27,276 nt of DNA from Porphyra umbilicalis (lineage: Eukaryota; Rhodophyta; Bangiophyceae; Bangiales; Bangiaceae): the NCBI GenBank assembly GCA_002049455.2, contig KV919299.1, positions 1-27,276 of the forward strand, read 5' to 3'. Positions 1 through 8,930 of the stretch are shown here, piece by piece. A program made the position numbers and the translations under genes. Each line of letters opens with the position of its first letter. The first letter of the stretch is position 1. Below the pieces are notes generated by a model. The model did no database searches and was not told the DNA's origin. It saw only the letters and a program-made list of their open reading frames with translations.

Positions 1-694
1 CGCCGAGCGCGCCACCGCCCTGACGGCTAGGGTAATTCACGCACGTGCCTGGACTGCGAAAACGGCCTTCACTTTCTCGCAGATCTTGATGGATGTGGCA
101 GAGTGATACAAATGAGCAAGTTTCAACACTCATGAGTACACTGCGTAGGACACGAGTCAGCCATCTGTCAGAATTGATGAGGCGCAGCCGCGATCCTTGC
201 AGTGGGAGAGCGCTGCCAGCCTGATTAGGTTGACTCACACGTCGGAAGACGCAGGCGATTCGGCGACTGTACGCGTTCGATGAACCAATTCAATTCCCTC
301 GACACGCCAAGTCATTCAGACGCTTCTGGAAGGAGTGTAATCACTGCACTCTTGATCGTGCGGCGGCTTCCAGTGTCTGTGTTTTGTTGCTGTTCGCATT
401 GTCCGCCACAGCGTATGTCACACGCGAGCGTGCACCTGTGTGGCGCCTGTGCGGGTGCGCGCCCGCGTGCGTGAGAGCGCCAGACGCGCGCGGCGCCCAA
501 AACTCCTGCGCGCGCGACTATCCGCCTTGGCTCGCACGCACGCCCCCACGTCCGCACGCTCCTTGGTTCCAACGCGCCGTCACCGGCTGGCCGTGGCAGC
601 TTGCGCCTCCTCTCTCCCCCTCCCCCCACCTCGCCCCCCACTCCGCCCCTCCCTGCCCGCTCCGGTTTTCGCATCCACGTCACGCTCTTTTGTC
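1..694. other. Left flank, no supported gene
   Basis: No open frame here resembles a protein family. Bases 1-440 have mixed composition. Bases 440-694 are C-rich; the downstream frame is open through them but codes low-complexity Arg/Ala/Pro, so I read them as leader sequence of the gene starting at 695. The left end of the PIF/Harbinger element should lie in this stretch, but I found no convincing terminal inverted repeat matching the 15.5-16.4 kb side. Confidence 0.5.
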
Positions 695-2005
695 ATGGCG
701 GTCGATACGCCAGCGGGCTCGAGCCCGCCCGCCGATGGTGTCCCTCGGACCAATCAAGATGGGCGCGCTGCTGGGGGGAGCAGTAGTGCTCCTGCCCGTG
801 TGGTGGGGGGGTCTAGCGGCAGCGGTGCGTCTGGTAGTGGCGCTACGGAGGGTTTGGTCCAAGGCAAAAGCTCCTCTACCACTTTTTTTCCCCTTGTGCG
901 GGTCGGTGTCGTCAAACTGTGGCACGATACTGTGAACGAGCGCGCTCGGCGGCACCAGAGCCGCGGCGTCTCCCAACGCCTGCATGTTGCCTTCATTTCC
1001 GCCCACCCCGTGAACACCAACAAGTGGGTGCGGCGCCTTTGTGTCGACGGCAAGCCAATTGGCAAGGCCGCGGTGTCTCGTTTGATAACCAAGGCCGTGG
1101 CGCTCTTCAATGTTACCAACACCATCAAGATGCACAACACGGGCAGAGCCGCCGACTACGTAGAAGGCCGAGTCAAGAAGCGCGTTGGCGAACAGGGCAA
1201 GGCGTGGCGCATGTCCTACGAGGAGGCCAACAAAACTTTAAAACTCGTAACTGACACGCAGCCCTTGGTGGGTGGCGTGCAATGTGTCGCCCAGCCTTTC
1301 GGCGGCTCCCCGCCCGATGACGGACCCGCTGGCACGCCAAGCGGCAGTGGGCAGCACGGCGAGACGGGGGAGGCTGAAGAAGGGGCAGACGGTACCAATG
1401 GGGATGGTCGGAGCGACGGCCGCGGGGGGGGGGCGAGCAGCGCGGCGGGGGCAGGGTGGAGTGCTTCTGCACCCGGGCCTGTAGACGACATGCTCGGCAA
1501 CCCCCCCGGCGTGAACGACCTGGACGATGAACTTGCTGAGGACGAAGCCGGTGGCAGCGAAGCGGATGACGCGGACAATGGCGGCATGGACGATGGCGCT
1601 AGCGGCGTGTCGGACGGCAGCGGGGGTACCGCGCCGGGCCCTCGACCAGCCAACCCGGGCGGCGCGCCCCGCATGCAGGCCTCCCCCGTGTCCGCCACGG
1701 CCCTTAACCGTGTTAGTGCGAGCGGGCGGTCGCGCCGTGCTGCCGTGGCTGACGCGGCCGTTGAAGCCATGGTGCCAGGCGGTGGGGAATTAATGCGGCG
1801 CTTGGCCGAATCCCTCTCCCATGGTGTGCGCTGTTTCGACGAGAAGAAAACGACCAAGTGGATGGCGACGATGGAGTCGGAGCACACAAAGAGGGTGGCA
1901 ATGCTGACGGCCGCCGTCGAGAAGCATCCGGAGAACGAGACGTCTCGCGAGATGCTCAATATTGCGATGGGGGAGCCCACCGGGTCCTCTGATCCTACTC
2001 TTTAG
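695..2005 (+). CDS. Accessory ORF of a PIF/Harbinger-like element, function unknown
   Basis: I do not recognise this protein by family. The frame is open from 440, but I place the start at the ATG at 695 (GTCATGGCGG context), because the upstream part is low-complexity Arg/Pro/Ala. From that start it is about 436 residues: a Ser/Gly-rich N-terminus, a compact region rich in Lys, Arg, Trp and hydrophobic residues (roughly residues 60-180), a long acidic Gly/Asp/Ala linker, and a Lys/Glu-rich helical C-terminus. It ends 45 bp from the stop of the minus-strand transposase and converges on it. Autonomous PIF/Harbinger elements usually carry a second, Myb/SANT-like DNA-binding protein beside the transposase. 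Position and layout fit that role, but I could not pick out the tryptophan pattern of a Myb repeat, so the role is inferred from context only. Unlike the transposase it has no internal stop. Confidence 0.6.
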   Translation: MAVDTPAGSSPPADGVPRTNQDGRAAGGSSSAPARVVGGSSGSGASGSGATEGLVQGKSSSTTFFPLVRVGVVKLWHDTVNERARRHQSRGVSQRLHVAFISAHPVNTNKWVRRLCVDGKPIGKAAVSRLITKAVALFNVTNTIKMHNTGRAADYVEGRVKKRVGEQGKAWRMSYEEANKTLKLVTDTQPLVGGVQCVAQPFGGSPPDDGPAGTPSGSGQHGETGEAEEGADGTNGDGRSDGRGGGASSAAGAGWSASAPGPVDDMLGNPPGVNDLDDELAEDEAGGSEADDADNGGMDDGASGVSDGSGGTAPGPRPANPGGAPRMQASPVSATALNRVSASGRSRRAAVADAAVEAMVPGGGELMRRLAESLSHGVRCFDEKKTTKWMATMESEHTKRVAMLTAAVEKHPENETSREMLNIAMGEPTGSSDPTL

Positions 2006-2050
2006 ATGAATAGCTTTCTCTCTCTACACGCTCTCTCTGTATACCCCTTT

Positions 2051-2723
2051 CTATCGCATAAAATCGCAGACCCTGACCAGGATCTGCTGTCGTCGCGGAA
2101 GCGCACCCACGACAGGCTCAACGGCGGACTCGGGGGAGAGCTCTGGCACCGGCTGGTCGGGGAAGCCGTCGCCCACATCGACGCACACATTGTGTAGCAC
2201 GATGCACGCCGTGATCCAGCTCATAGCGAAGGAGAAATGGCGTTCCGTGGCCGGCACCAGGCGTAGCTCCCTCAAGCTGCTCCACCGCCCCTTGAGGATG
2301 TCGATTGCGTGCTCGGACTTGACCCGCAGCCGAACCAGCTGGTAGTTGAAATTTCGATGTTCCGCGCAAGTACATTCCGGTTCGTTGAACGGCCCAATCA
2401 TAAATCGCGACTACAGCATCCCTTTATCGCCCAACACGAACTGCCCGGCAGAGAAAAAGATATTTGGGCGGCGATGCCACTCTGCTGTGGACTGCACAAA
2501 GGTGTCGGTTGCCGCCCCCGTGCAGCCGAGCACGACGTTCGTGATGTAGCAGTCCCAGCGACACGTGATGAGCCCATTGAGGCTGTACCTCTGCTTCCTG
2601 TCGAAGTAGATCCACGGCTGCAGCGCAGGCTGGTAGACGAGCGGAAACGTTGTACCGTCTGTCGCCCACATGCAATGCTGAAAGTCATACTTTTCTGCAA
2701 CAAACGCGGAGAGCGCGGCGCGC
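2051..2723 (-). pseudogene. PIF/Harbinger transposase, C-terminal catalytic part
   Basis: This is the DDE nuclease half of a HARBI1-like transposase, which cuts and re-inserts its element. In minus-strand order the landmarks are WATDGTTF (first catalytic Asp), LGDKGM (second Asp), RNFNYQLVRLRVKSEHAIDI (Glu in the SEHA motif) and LKGRW, all in the order and spacing of the family. A TAG at 2411-2413 interrupts the frame just after the second Asp, and the same frame resumes immediately, so this is a nonsense mutation and not a frameshift. The stop at 2051-2053 faces the end of the accessory ORF. At 2723 the coding sequence meets the LTR. It continues in the same frame at 14990-15527 once one copy of the CGCGC duplication is removed. 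The gene cannot make full-length protein as it stands. Confidence 0.85.
2719..2723. repeat. Target site duplication CGCGC, left copy
   Basis: These five bases directly precede the left LTR and match 14990-14994 directly after the right LTR. They lie inside a codon-for-codon continuous transposase frame, which confirms both LTR boundaries. Confidence 0.88.
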
Positions 2724-3120
2724 TGTGGTATTACTAACATTGGTGCATTTACCAGTGTACTGAGACCGACCGTAGCCAAGCAATAAAGCGAGTTCTATCG
2801 CCGTCGCGGCCAGAAAGAAAGACCTTTTGTTGAAGGGCATCCGATGGGGAGCCGGGTGGTGCCCACGACGGCGACCCCGGACCCATGGTGATTTAATATA
2901 AGCGAGGGTACTGGTCGATCGACCGTCCGATCACAAGCGATCGGAATGAGTGCCGGCAGACAGATAAGACAGGCAGGCAGACAAACAATAAAAAAATGAA
3001 CAATTCCGAAGTAACCCCCCAAAGGGCGTGCGACAGGCCAATTCCCACAATACATGGGCTTTGGCCCGTCAAGGAGGCTAAGTGTGGCCAATTGCCCATT
3101 GGGAGCAGAGATATGCTACA
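2724..3120 (-). repeat. 3' LTR of the chromovirus
   Basis: A direct repeat of 14594-14989. On the plus strand it begins TGTGGTATTAC and ends ATGCTACA, so it has the TG...CA ends recognised by integrase. Differences from the other LTR include small indels near 2730 and in the A-run near 2990, and about 20 substitutions. On the minus strand TATATTAAAT (plus 2891-2900) is a possible TATA element. No clear purine tract is visible on the minus strand just upstream of this LTR, where the polypurine primer would be expected. Confidence 0.9.
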
Positions 3121-3144
3121 TGCTTCCAACGCGAGATTCGAACC
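3121..3144 (-). other. tRNA T-arm-like sequence just inside the left LTR
   Basis: Directly inside the LTR the minus strand reads GGTTCGAATC (plus 3135-3144) followed by about 14 bases that could be an acceptor arm ending in CA. That resembles the 3' part of a tRNA, and the plus strand would then resemble a primer binding site. The T-stem does not pair well locally and no cloverleaf can be completed, so it is not a tRNA gene. On orientation grounds this is where a polypurine tract should be, so its role is unclear. Confidence 0.25.
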
Positions 3145-3489
3145 GTCCCGGTGAGATCCGAGGATGGTGAAACCCGATTGGGCGATCGCGGCCTCTTACA
3201 GGCCCGCGCGGGCGTAACCGCCCAGGCGGCGGGAGTCGTGGGGGGGCGCGCCGACCAGTCCCAATTGGGGGGAGGTGGCGGTTTGCCGTCGCCGGTCGCG
3301 ACCATCCGGCCACGCACGCGCGTGCGTGTGCGGCGGGCAGCTTGCGCTGCTGGCCAGATCGAGCTTACGCGTACGCGCGCACGCGCAGGCGGTTAGGCGT
3401 CGGAGTGCGGCCAGGCGGCCGGGTGCCGGGGGACGAGCGTCGGGGTTAAGACCCGTCGGTGTGTGGGGGCGCCGTGCAGCACGTGCTGG

Positions 3490-3760
3490 GGTGGTCGTCG
3501 TCGGTGCCGAGTGGCGCCTGCTTCGTCGGGGTTTGACTACTTCGGCAACCAGGCGAAAGCCGGGACGCGGGTCCGTGTTGCCGAGAGTGGGGGGGGGGGG
3601 TACGTACCCTGGGACCGGTTACCACCGTGTCGTGTGCGTGGGGCAGCGCGGGCTGGGTGGCCGGCGTCGTTGCCGGGTGGCGCCTACCTCGTCGGGGTTT
3701 GACTACCCCGGCGACAAGGCGAAAGCCGGGACGCGGGTCCGTGTTTGTCGGCACGGGGCA
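3490..3760. repeat. Two-copy direct repeat, 166 bp period
   Basis: The blocks around 3490-3590 and 3655-3757 share GTGGCGCCT, GTCGGGGTTTGACTAC and GGCGAAAGCCGGGACGCGGG at a constant 166 bp offset, with scattered differences. 166 is not a multiple of three, so the duplication does not preserve a reading frame and is more likely non-coding. Confidence 0.65.
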
Positions 3761-3899
3761 ATCCCGTGTCTTCGTGCTCACGCACAGGTTGAGTCCCAAC
3801 GGCATTACTTGAGTGGGGGTGCGCAACCGCGAGGTGTCAAACCGCGAGGTTGCGGACCCGGTGAGTGTGGGTTTGCGTTGGGGGGGGCGGCGGCGCGCA

Positions 3900-3985
3900 C
3901 GGCGGCAAGAGCGGCAAGCCCGGCGACGGCGGCAAGGGCGGCAAGCCCGGCGACGGCGCCAAGGGCGGCAAGCTCGGCGACGCGG
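3900..3985 (+). repeat. Short tandem repeat coding collagen-like Gly-X-Y triplets
   Basis: About three copies of a unit close to GGCAAGCCCGGCGACGGC. In the frame starting at 3865 it would code runs such as GKPGDGGKGGKPGDGAKGGK. There is no sign that this frame is translated, so I treat it as a microrepeat. Confidence 0.5.
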
Positions 3986-4105
3986 GTGGTTGGCCTCAGG
4001 GCGCGTGTGGGTTGCCTGGCGGCGCGGCGGTAACTGCCGGCGGCGCGGGCGATTGGCCTTGCGACGACGTACGGGAGGAGGAAGGGTTCGCACCCAAGTA
4101 CCAGC

Positions 4106-4735
4106 ATGGCCGACCAGACCGCGATGGTGGTTGTTCGCGGCCACGGCGATGGCGAATCGCCCGTGCCCCACGCCGTGGGGGGTGACGAACCCGATGTGGA
4201 ACGGTCCACCGACCCGAAGGTGGTTCGGCAGTTTAGGCCTAGCAGTATGTTCTATGCCCACGTGTGTCCAACCGAGGTGGTGGACGGGGTCTCGGTCATC
4301 ACGGACCATGGTCTTCAAGAGATTTTCATTCGCAACCGCGCTCGCACGCACACTCGGCGTCTGCACGGGCGCTACGAGGCCCTGCCGGGCTTTGTAGACG
4401 TGTTGGCCTAGCACGGCGCACCTGCCCATGCGGGCGACCGCGTGGCCGAAGTCCATGGGGACCCGTTCTTTGCGAACCAGGGGCCACAGCGCCGTATATA
4501 CGAGTTCATGTCGTTTTGCAACGAAGTCATCCGGTACCAGGTGCCCTTGAACCCCTTCCACCGTTTGGTATACACCAACGCCTTGTTGTTTCCCGTGCGA
4601 GGTACCGAGACCTTCGAAGCGGCAGCCAACTCGTTTTGCCGCCTGTTGTGGAACTGGCCTAAGAGCATTGTTAACAATGAGATGCTATCCCCATATTCAA
4701 GCCACGTTGCACAACGTGTCCCATTATGCACCTGA
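4106..4735 (+). pseudogene. Antisense gene of the chromovirus, N-terminal part
   Basis: Lies between pol and the 3' LTR on the strand opposite to pol. It starts at an ATG at 4106. The frame holds TAG at 4409-4411 and resumes at once in the same frame to 4735. The protein is mixed in composition and looks globular, with segments such as FRPSSMFYAHVCPTEVVDG, IYEFMSFCNEVIRYQVPLNP and FCRLLWNWPKSIV. I do not recognise a family. Coding character fades after about 4680, where GC content drops and an AT-richer block begins. The likely continuation is at 6831-7559. Antisense ORFs between pol and the 3' LTR are known from some plant Ty3/gypsy elements, but whether this one is related to any of them is untested. 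Confidence 0.5.
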
Positions 4736-4807
4736 AGTCCGACGTAGCACCACTTTTTAGACGAAGAAGCTCTTTTTTTGTTCGGGCCATGGAAATCGAA
4801 CTACCTA

Positions 4808-5300
4808 CAGTGCATTCTCGTTATAACGTCCACGGATACAAGAGACTTATGCGAAACAAAACCGAAGTTGGCGTAGATCATATGCGCGCTGGGTAACGAA
4901 TTGAGGCGCCAGATGCTGTTCAAAAGCCATGGCTTCTGGAGCGGACAGCCTCTGTCAGTTCCAAATTTGGTGGTGCGGGGCCTGGTGGTATGGGACAGTT
5001 CGGCTCCATATCAGACAATGTGAGGACGGAGTGAGCCGACAGGTAACGGTCTCAGGATTCTGACCGAAAAAAGGCGCTGGGGCAGTGGGGGACGTTGCCA
5101 GATAATTAATTATGATCGTGACAACGCCCTTCACGGTCCAATCGCACGCGACAAGACTGAAAGGAAGCCTCGAAAGCCGAGCCGCCGCAGCATAGTTCGA
5201 AGGCTTCAAATCTCTTGAGCGAATCGGATACAAGCGACTTTAAACTTTAATCTGGCAGATTTATGTGAATCAGGGTGGACGTTATAACGAGAATGCACTG
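4808..5300. mobile_element. Non-autonomous TA-flanked DNA element (MITE), 493 bp
   Basis: The ends are perfect inverted repeats of 26 bp beginning CAGTGCATTCTCGTTATAAC. The flanks are TA on both sides (4806-4807 and 5301-5302), the target duplication of Tc1/mariner/pogo elements. The CAGT start and short terminal repeat are most like pogo/Tigger-type elements. There is no transposase ORF inside, so it must have been mobilised in trans. It sits inside the chromovirus, making it a later insertion in the nest. Confidence 0.88.
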
Positions 5301-6546
5301 TACTTGATTCTGGCTTCCGCTGACCAAGAATAGCTGTGCGGCTATCGCTTTTCTATTTCGAGTCGGAATAGCTTTTAGGATAGCCGAGGCTATCTCACGG
5401 GGGCCTCTGATTGGCCCATGTGATGGATCAACGACCCGTTTCACAGCAAATAGTAGCACGTGGCTGCAACGTGTGCGCCACGTCTGCAAGATTGACTGCC
5501 AGTTTCTTCTGGGCAGAGGTGGTGGGAACGTCCGCAAGAGCTGTCGTGCGTGGCAATGGTCCTACAGTGACGTCCTTCTAGACGTGGCCGTCATCAAGCG
5601 TTGGACATTTTGACCTGTTTTTTTCGTCCGTCTGCCGACGAGCGTTCTCTGCGCCTTCGTTATGGTTGATACGGCTTCTCACCTCAGTTGTCATCTACCG
5701 CTGCAGTGAATCAAGTCCTGGCAGAAAATATCATCTTGATCGGGCCCAGACAAGGCCTGGTGTAAGGAAGCCTGCAGGTACTTAGGCTCATGCCAGCACA
5801 GCAGCCAACCGCTGACGTACATGTGGCTGTCTAAGGACGCGGACTTCATTCTAGAATGGAATAGCCGATAGCGATAGCCTGAGTTGTTGGCAATGCTCTA
5901 AACCCGTCTTTCTCTTGCGCTCGGTGAAAACCAGGGCCTGAGGTGGATAAAGTAGAGCCAGACATGTCCGCACATTATACTTGTAATAATCCATAATCCA
6001 TGCCGCAGCCGCGTATCCATATCGTACTCTGTTCATTTACCGCCGGATATACCGAGCCTGAATGACTCTCCGAAGGCCGGATATAATATAATCTGAATCG
6101 AATTTCCACCTTGCCTGATCCGGCTCACATATTCTGCGCCGCAGTGCTGGCGCGTGGGGATACCTCCCCACCCTGTTCAACCGCCATCATCTGGCAGTGC
6201 CAAGCGGCGATCTTGACGGAAAATTCCCGAACGGTTCTGTCCCGTGTCTGAAACCGCCTGCCTTGTTGTCAACGGCCCGCGCGAGAATCCAAACGGGCAC
6301 CCCCGGGTGAGCACACGAGAGTTCCAACGATCACTACTGACGAGGACCGCTGCACCACCCAACTAAATTCCAACAACCAAATGGTACTTGAAGGCGGTTC
6401 ATCGCAACAAACGCTTGTCAAGAGACACGCGTATTTAAATCACATGTAAGAATGTACCTGGAGAGATGTCTCCTTTCATTTCATTTCGTTTCAATTTTAG
6501 TCTTCTTCCAGATCCATCATCCAAGAGAATATATTCAATCTGTCTA

Positions 6547-6677
6547 CAGTGCGTTCTCGTTATAAGAGACAGCTGATTCGGCTCAATATGAAGAAAAAGT
6601 GGCCCACACGGACTGGAATGGAAGACTCGCGACCCATATTCTTTTGTAAACGATTCTCTTATAACGAGAACGCACTG
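6547..6677. mobile_element. Non-autonomous TA-flanked DNA element (MITE), 131 bp
   Basis: The ends are perfect inverted repeats of 23 bp beginning CAGTGCGTTCTCGTTATAAG, flanked by TA at 6545-6546 and 6678-6679. The terminal sequence differs from the 4808-5300 element by one base over the first 19, so both were probably moved by the same or closely related transposase. The interior is only about 85 bp and has no coding capacity. Confidence 0.85.
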
Positions 6678-6686
6678 TATCCTAAC

Positions 6687-6772
6687 TATATCCAAAATCG
6701 TACTAATTGAATATCCGACTATAATATTGATCCTGACTCTGTCCGCCCCAGCAGGATCTGATTTTGGATATA
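6687..6772. repeat. 13 bp inverted repeat with 60 bp loop
   Basis: TATATCCAAAATC at 6687-6699 is matched by its reverse complement at 6760-6772. It starts 10 bp after the smaller MITE. It could be a cruciform or the remnant ends of another very small element; no target duplication was identified. Confidence 0.45.
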
Positions 6773-6830
6773 TGACCTCGTCAAATACTCAATCCAGAGT
6801 GCATGTGAGGGTATGTGGGTTATATCCTAA

Positions 6831-7559
6831 TGCAACCAAAAGTGCCTGATTCCAAAGCCCCTGGTGACAACGGACCTCACGGTACCGATCGGTCACGATG
6901 CCGGGTTGGCGGAGTACCTGGATCAGCTTACGCTGGTGGCGGCGGAGGAGAACGATGCGGTCGATAAAGATCGAAGCCCTCGCATGAGCGAGCTACCGAA
7001 CCCCTTTCGGGTGCTGATGTTCGCGACTGATCATCGCCGCGCGGCGGACACCCGGTTCTTCCGCGGTCGCGGGCTGCTGCCGACGGAGTGGTCAGCCGGA
7101 TTCCTCCGGGCGCAGAAGTCATTTGACTTGTCTCGTTGGCTTCCGCCAGTCCCTGACTGGGAGCCCAAGACCGATCTTTGGGTGGCGACCCCGGTGGTGG
7201 TATCGTACCTGGCGGACTCGTTGCGAAACTAATATAGCGCCGCCTGGAAGATTGTGTACTCGGAGTACTACTGCAATCTGATTGCTTCTTGGGTTCGCAC
7301 CCTTCAAGAGGACAAGGTCTTTGTCCGCTCGGATGAGAAGACACTTCGTCACTTTGACGTCGTGGACACGTCCATACTGCGTGAGGCGCCTGACGGCGAG
7401 GTGGCACATGCCTTATATGGCATGGTGCGCCGCGCGATGGACGTGTTCCCATGGGGGGTCGTCCTCAAGGACGTGGTCCGTCGGGACCGGGACACCGGAG
7501 AGGCGCGGCAAGTGCGCGTGACGGTCGACGAGACCAAGGAGTTCGGCTTTTTGCCTTAG
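6831..7559 (+). pseudogene. Antisense gene of the chromovirus, middle part
   Basis: An open frame after the in-frame TAA at 6828-6830. GTG at 6864 could serve as a start, but as part of a split gene none is needed. The frame is stopped by TAA at 7230-7232 and resumes in frame to TAG at 7557-7559. Recognisable segments are rich in aromatic and charged residues (FRVLMFATDHRRAADTRFF, IVYSEYYCNLIASWVRTLQ, ALYGMVRRAMDVFPWGVVLK), which suggests a folded protein, but I do not recognise the family. It is in GC-rich DNA like 4106-4680 and on the same strand, supporting one ancestral gene cut by the AT-richer block. The next frame (7570-8256) probably carries the C-terminus after a frameshift near 7550. 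Confidence 0.5.
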
Positions 7560-7569
7560 ACACGCGTGT

Positions 7570-8256
7570 GTGGATTTCGACTGGGCGCCTGACCCGAACA
7601 CGCCCGCCCATGTGGCGCCGGTTCCTTCGAGTCACCTCGGGGTAAGGCGTCGCGGTCGACAGACCCATCCAGGAGGGGCTTATGCCGTCAGTGGCGAGCG
7701 TCGGGGTTATCACCGGCCGCGTTCGCCACGTCGCGATCGCTCGCGGTCGGCGTCGCCGCCCCGGGCCATCGAGGCCACTCGGCCGACGCGTGCTTCTTCC
7801 TCTGCGGCGGTTGCCTTGTTTGGGTCGGCGCGCGTGCGCGACGTGCGCCTTCGCGCGCCCCGTGGGGCGGCTGTGTCAGCGGTAGCGCACGCCCGGGTAG
7901 ACCAAGTGACTGGCTTGCGCCGTGCTGTGGAGCGGGCGGACGGCCGAGGGGTCGAGTCGGCCTTGGCCATCATTGGGCAGGCCGTGGCTCGCGCTGTCGA
8001 TGGCGATGCCAACTACGAGCGCTTTGCTCAGCATCTCGAGGCTATCCAGCCGGAGGAGGTGGCGGCGCCGACGCGCTCCAACGCGCCGAGCGTTCTGGGG
8101 CGTCGCGCCCATGCTGACGGGGGGCCGTCCGGCGGAGCTCCGCCCTCGGCGCGTAATACGCGTGCGCGTAGTGTGTCTCAGGAGTCGGGGGCCAGCGCTG
8201 GCTCTCGCCACACTTGTCGTCGCGACTCGCGTCGTAGTGATGAGGAGGACGAGTAG
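7570..8256 (+). CDS. Antisense gene of the chromovirus, C-terminal basic region
   Basis: Open in a different frame from 6831-7559, which ends at 7559, and open upstream past the GTG at 7570. The predicted 228 residues hold an RS-like tract (SPRRDRSRSASPPR), an Ala/Val-rich helical section around residues 75-140 and a Ser/Arg tail ending in acidic EEDE. Such a tail is typical of nucleic-acid-associated, intrinsically disordered ends. It ends 137 bp from the pol stop and converges with pol. No family is recognised, and a separate small gene is possible. Confidence 0.4.
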   Translation: MDFDWAPDPNTPAHVAPVPSSHLGVRRRGRQTHPGGAYAVSGERRGYHRPRSPRRDRSRSASPPRAIEATRPTRASSSAAVALFGSARVRDVRLRAPRGAAVSAVAHARVDQVTGLRRAVERADGRGVESALAIIGQAVARAVDGDANYERFAQHLEAIQPEEVAAPTRSNAPSVLGRRAHADGGPSGGAPPSARNTRARSVSQESGASAGSRHTCRRDSRRSDEEDE

Positions 8257-8392
8257 CGGGGTTCACTGTTAAGTGACTTGCTCGGCTGACCCTGGCGGGA
8301 GGGGGTGCCAATGTCGGGGGCTTACGCCTTTAAGGTGTTGATGTTTCTTCGTCTTGTGATTGTTTGTCGTTTGACATGTTTGTATCCACTTC

Positions 8393-8930
8393 TCAGCTTT
8401 TCTGTTTATCGTCATAGAGATGAAGGAAGTTGCAGGCCAGCATGGCCCAGGGTGTGGGATTCGTATCCCGTGCATCTGTTGGTAAAAGTACTTCGTACTC
8501 GAAACATGCGCGCATGGCGGTTGCGTACCAACTGGTGTTTGTCCACTGTGGAATGACCACGGTTGCTTCCTCTTTGGTTGTCACCAGGCGTCGAAGGACT
8601 GAGTCCAAGTACTGTACAGGGGGTACAAGAAACCCGTGCGGGAGCACTGGTACAGAGGGATCGCTCCCGATCAGTTTCGCCTGCGCGGATTTCGGCCACA
8701 CATATGTGTACGGGCCGTCAACACGGTTCAGCCGAGGGAAATGCCGCAAGGCAAGTTGGGGATCATACGCAAAGTTGCGCGCCATGGACGGCAGAGTGGA
8801 CTTCAGCCATGTGACGGAAATTACTTCTTTAATTGCGGCGGCTGTACTTGAATCTGCCCACGAGACATCGGCATGGATAACTCCGTCACCGGTAACATGG
8901 ACATGTTGGATAGTGGGTATCCACGTGGGA
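8393..8930 (-). other. Unusual C-terminal extension of pol
   Basis: Roughly residues 690-867 of the pol ORF lie beyond the chromodomain. The segment includes PVQYLDSVLRRLVTTKEEAT followed by VVIPQWTNTSWYATAM. A pattern of this kind (PP, Leu-rich helix, then a hydrophobic strand and VP-W-W-Y) is known to me downstream of RT/RNase H in DIRS-like elements. That resemblance is from memory and unverified. Ty3/gypsy chromoviruses normally end soon after the chromodomain. Confidence 0.5.

Larger units (their letters stand above)
3121..4105. other. Non-coding interior of the chromovirus with short repeats
   Basis: A GC-rich stretch between the 3' LTR and the antisense gene. It contains a two-copy repeat with 166 bp spacing (GTTTGACTAC at 3531 and 3697, followed by a shared GCGAAAGCCGGGACGCGGGT block), a 12-base G run at 3589-3600, and a 24-27 bp microrepeat near 3903-3980. 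Frames through it are open but low in complexity, and I assign no gene. It may act as the leader or promoter of the antisense gene. Confidence 0.5.
4690..6830. other. AT-richer block interrupting the antisense gene
   Basis: Composition shifts abruptly from GC-rich coding to near-balanced DNA, and back again at about 6850. Neither strand has a convincing gene. It contains two small inverted-repeat elements (4808-5300 and 6547-6677), a 13 bp inverted repeat at 6687-6699 and 6760-6772, and repeated ATAGC/GCTAT motifs near 5330-5397 and 5860-5880. I could not find a target duplication for the whole block, so it may be one insertion or several stacked ones. Confidence 0.55.

Noticed and set aside
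3121..3190. tRNA gene on the minus strand
   Set aside because: The T-loop box is present, but the T-stem does not pair and no anticodon or D arm can be placed.
3275..4561. Frames of 252 codons (+) and 371 codons (-) inside the retrotransposon
   Set aside because: Low-complexity and Arg-rich, spanning a frame-breaking 166 bp repeat; the minus frame is antisense to the better-supported 4106 gene.
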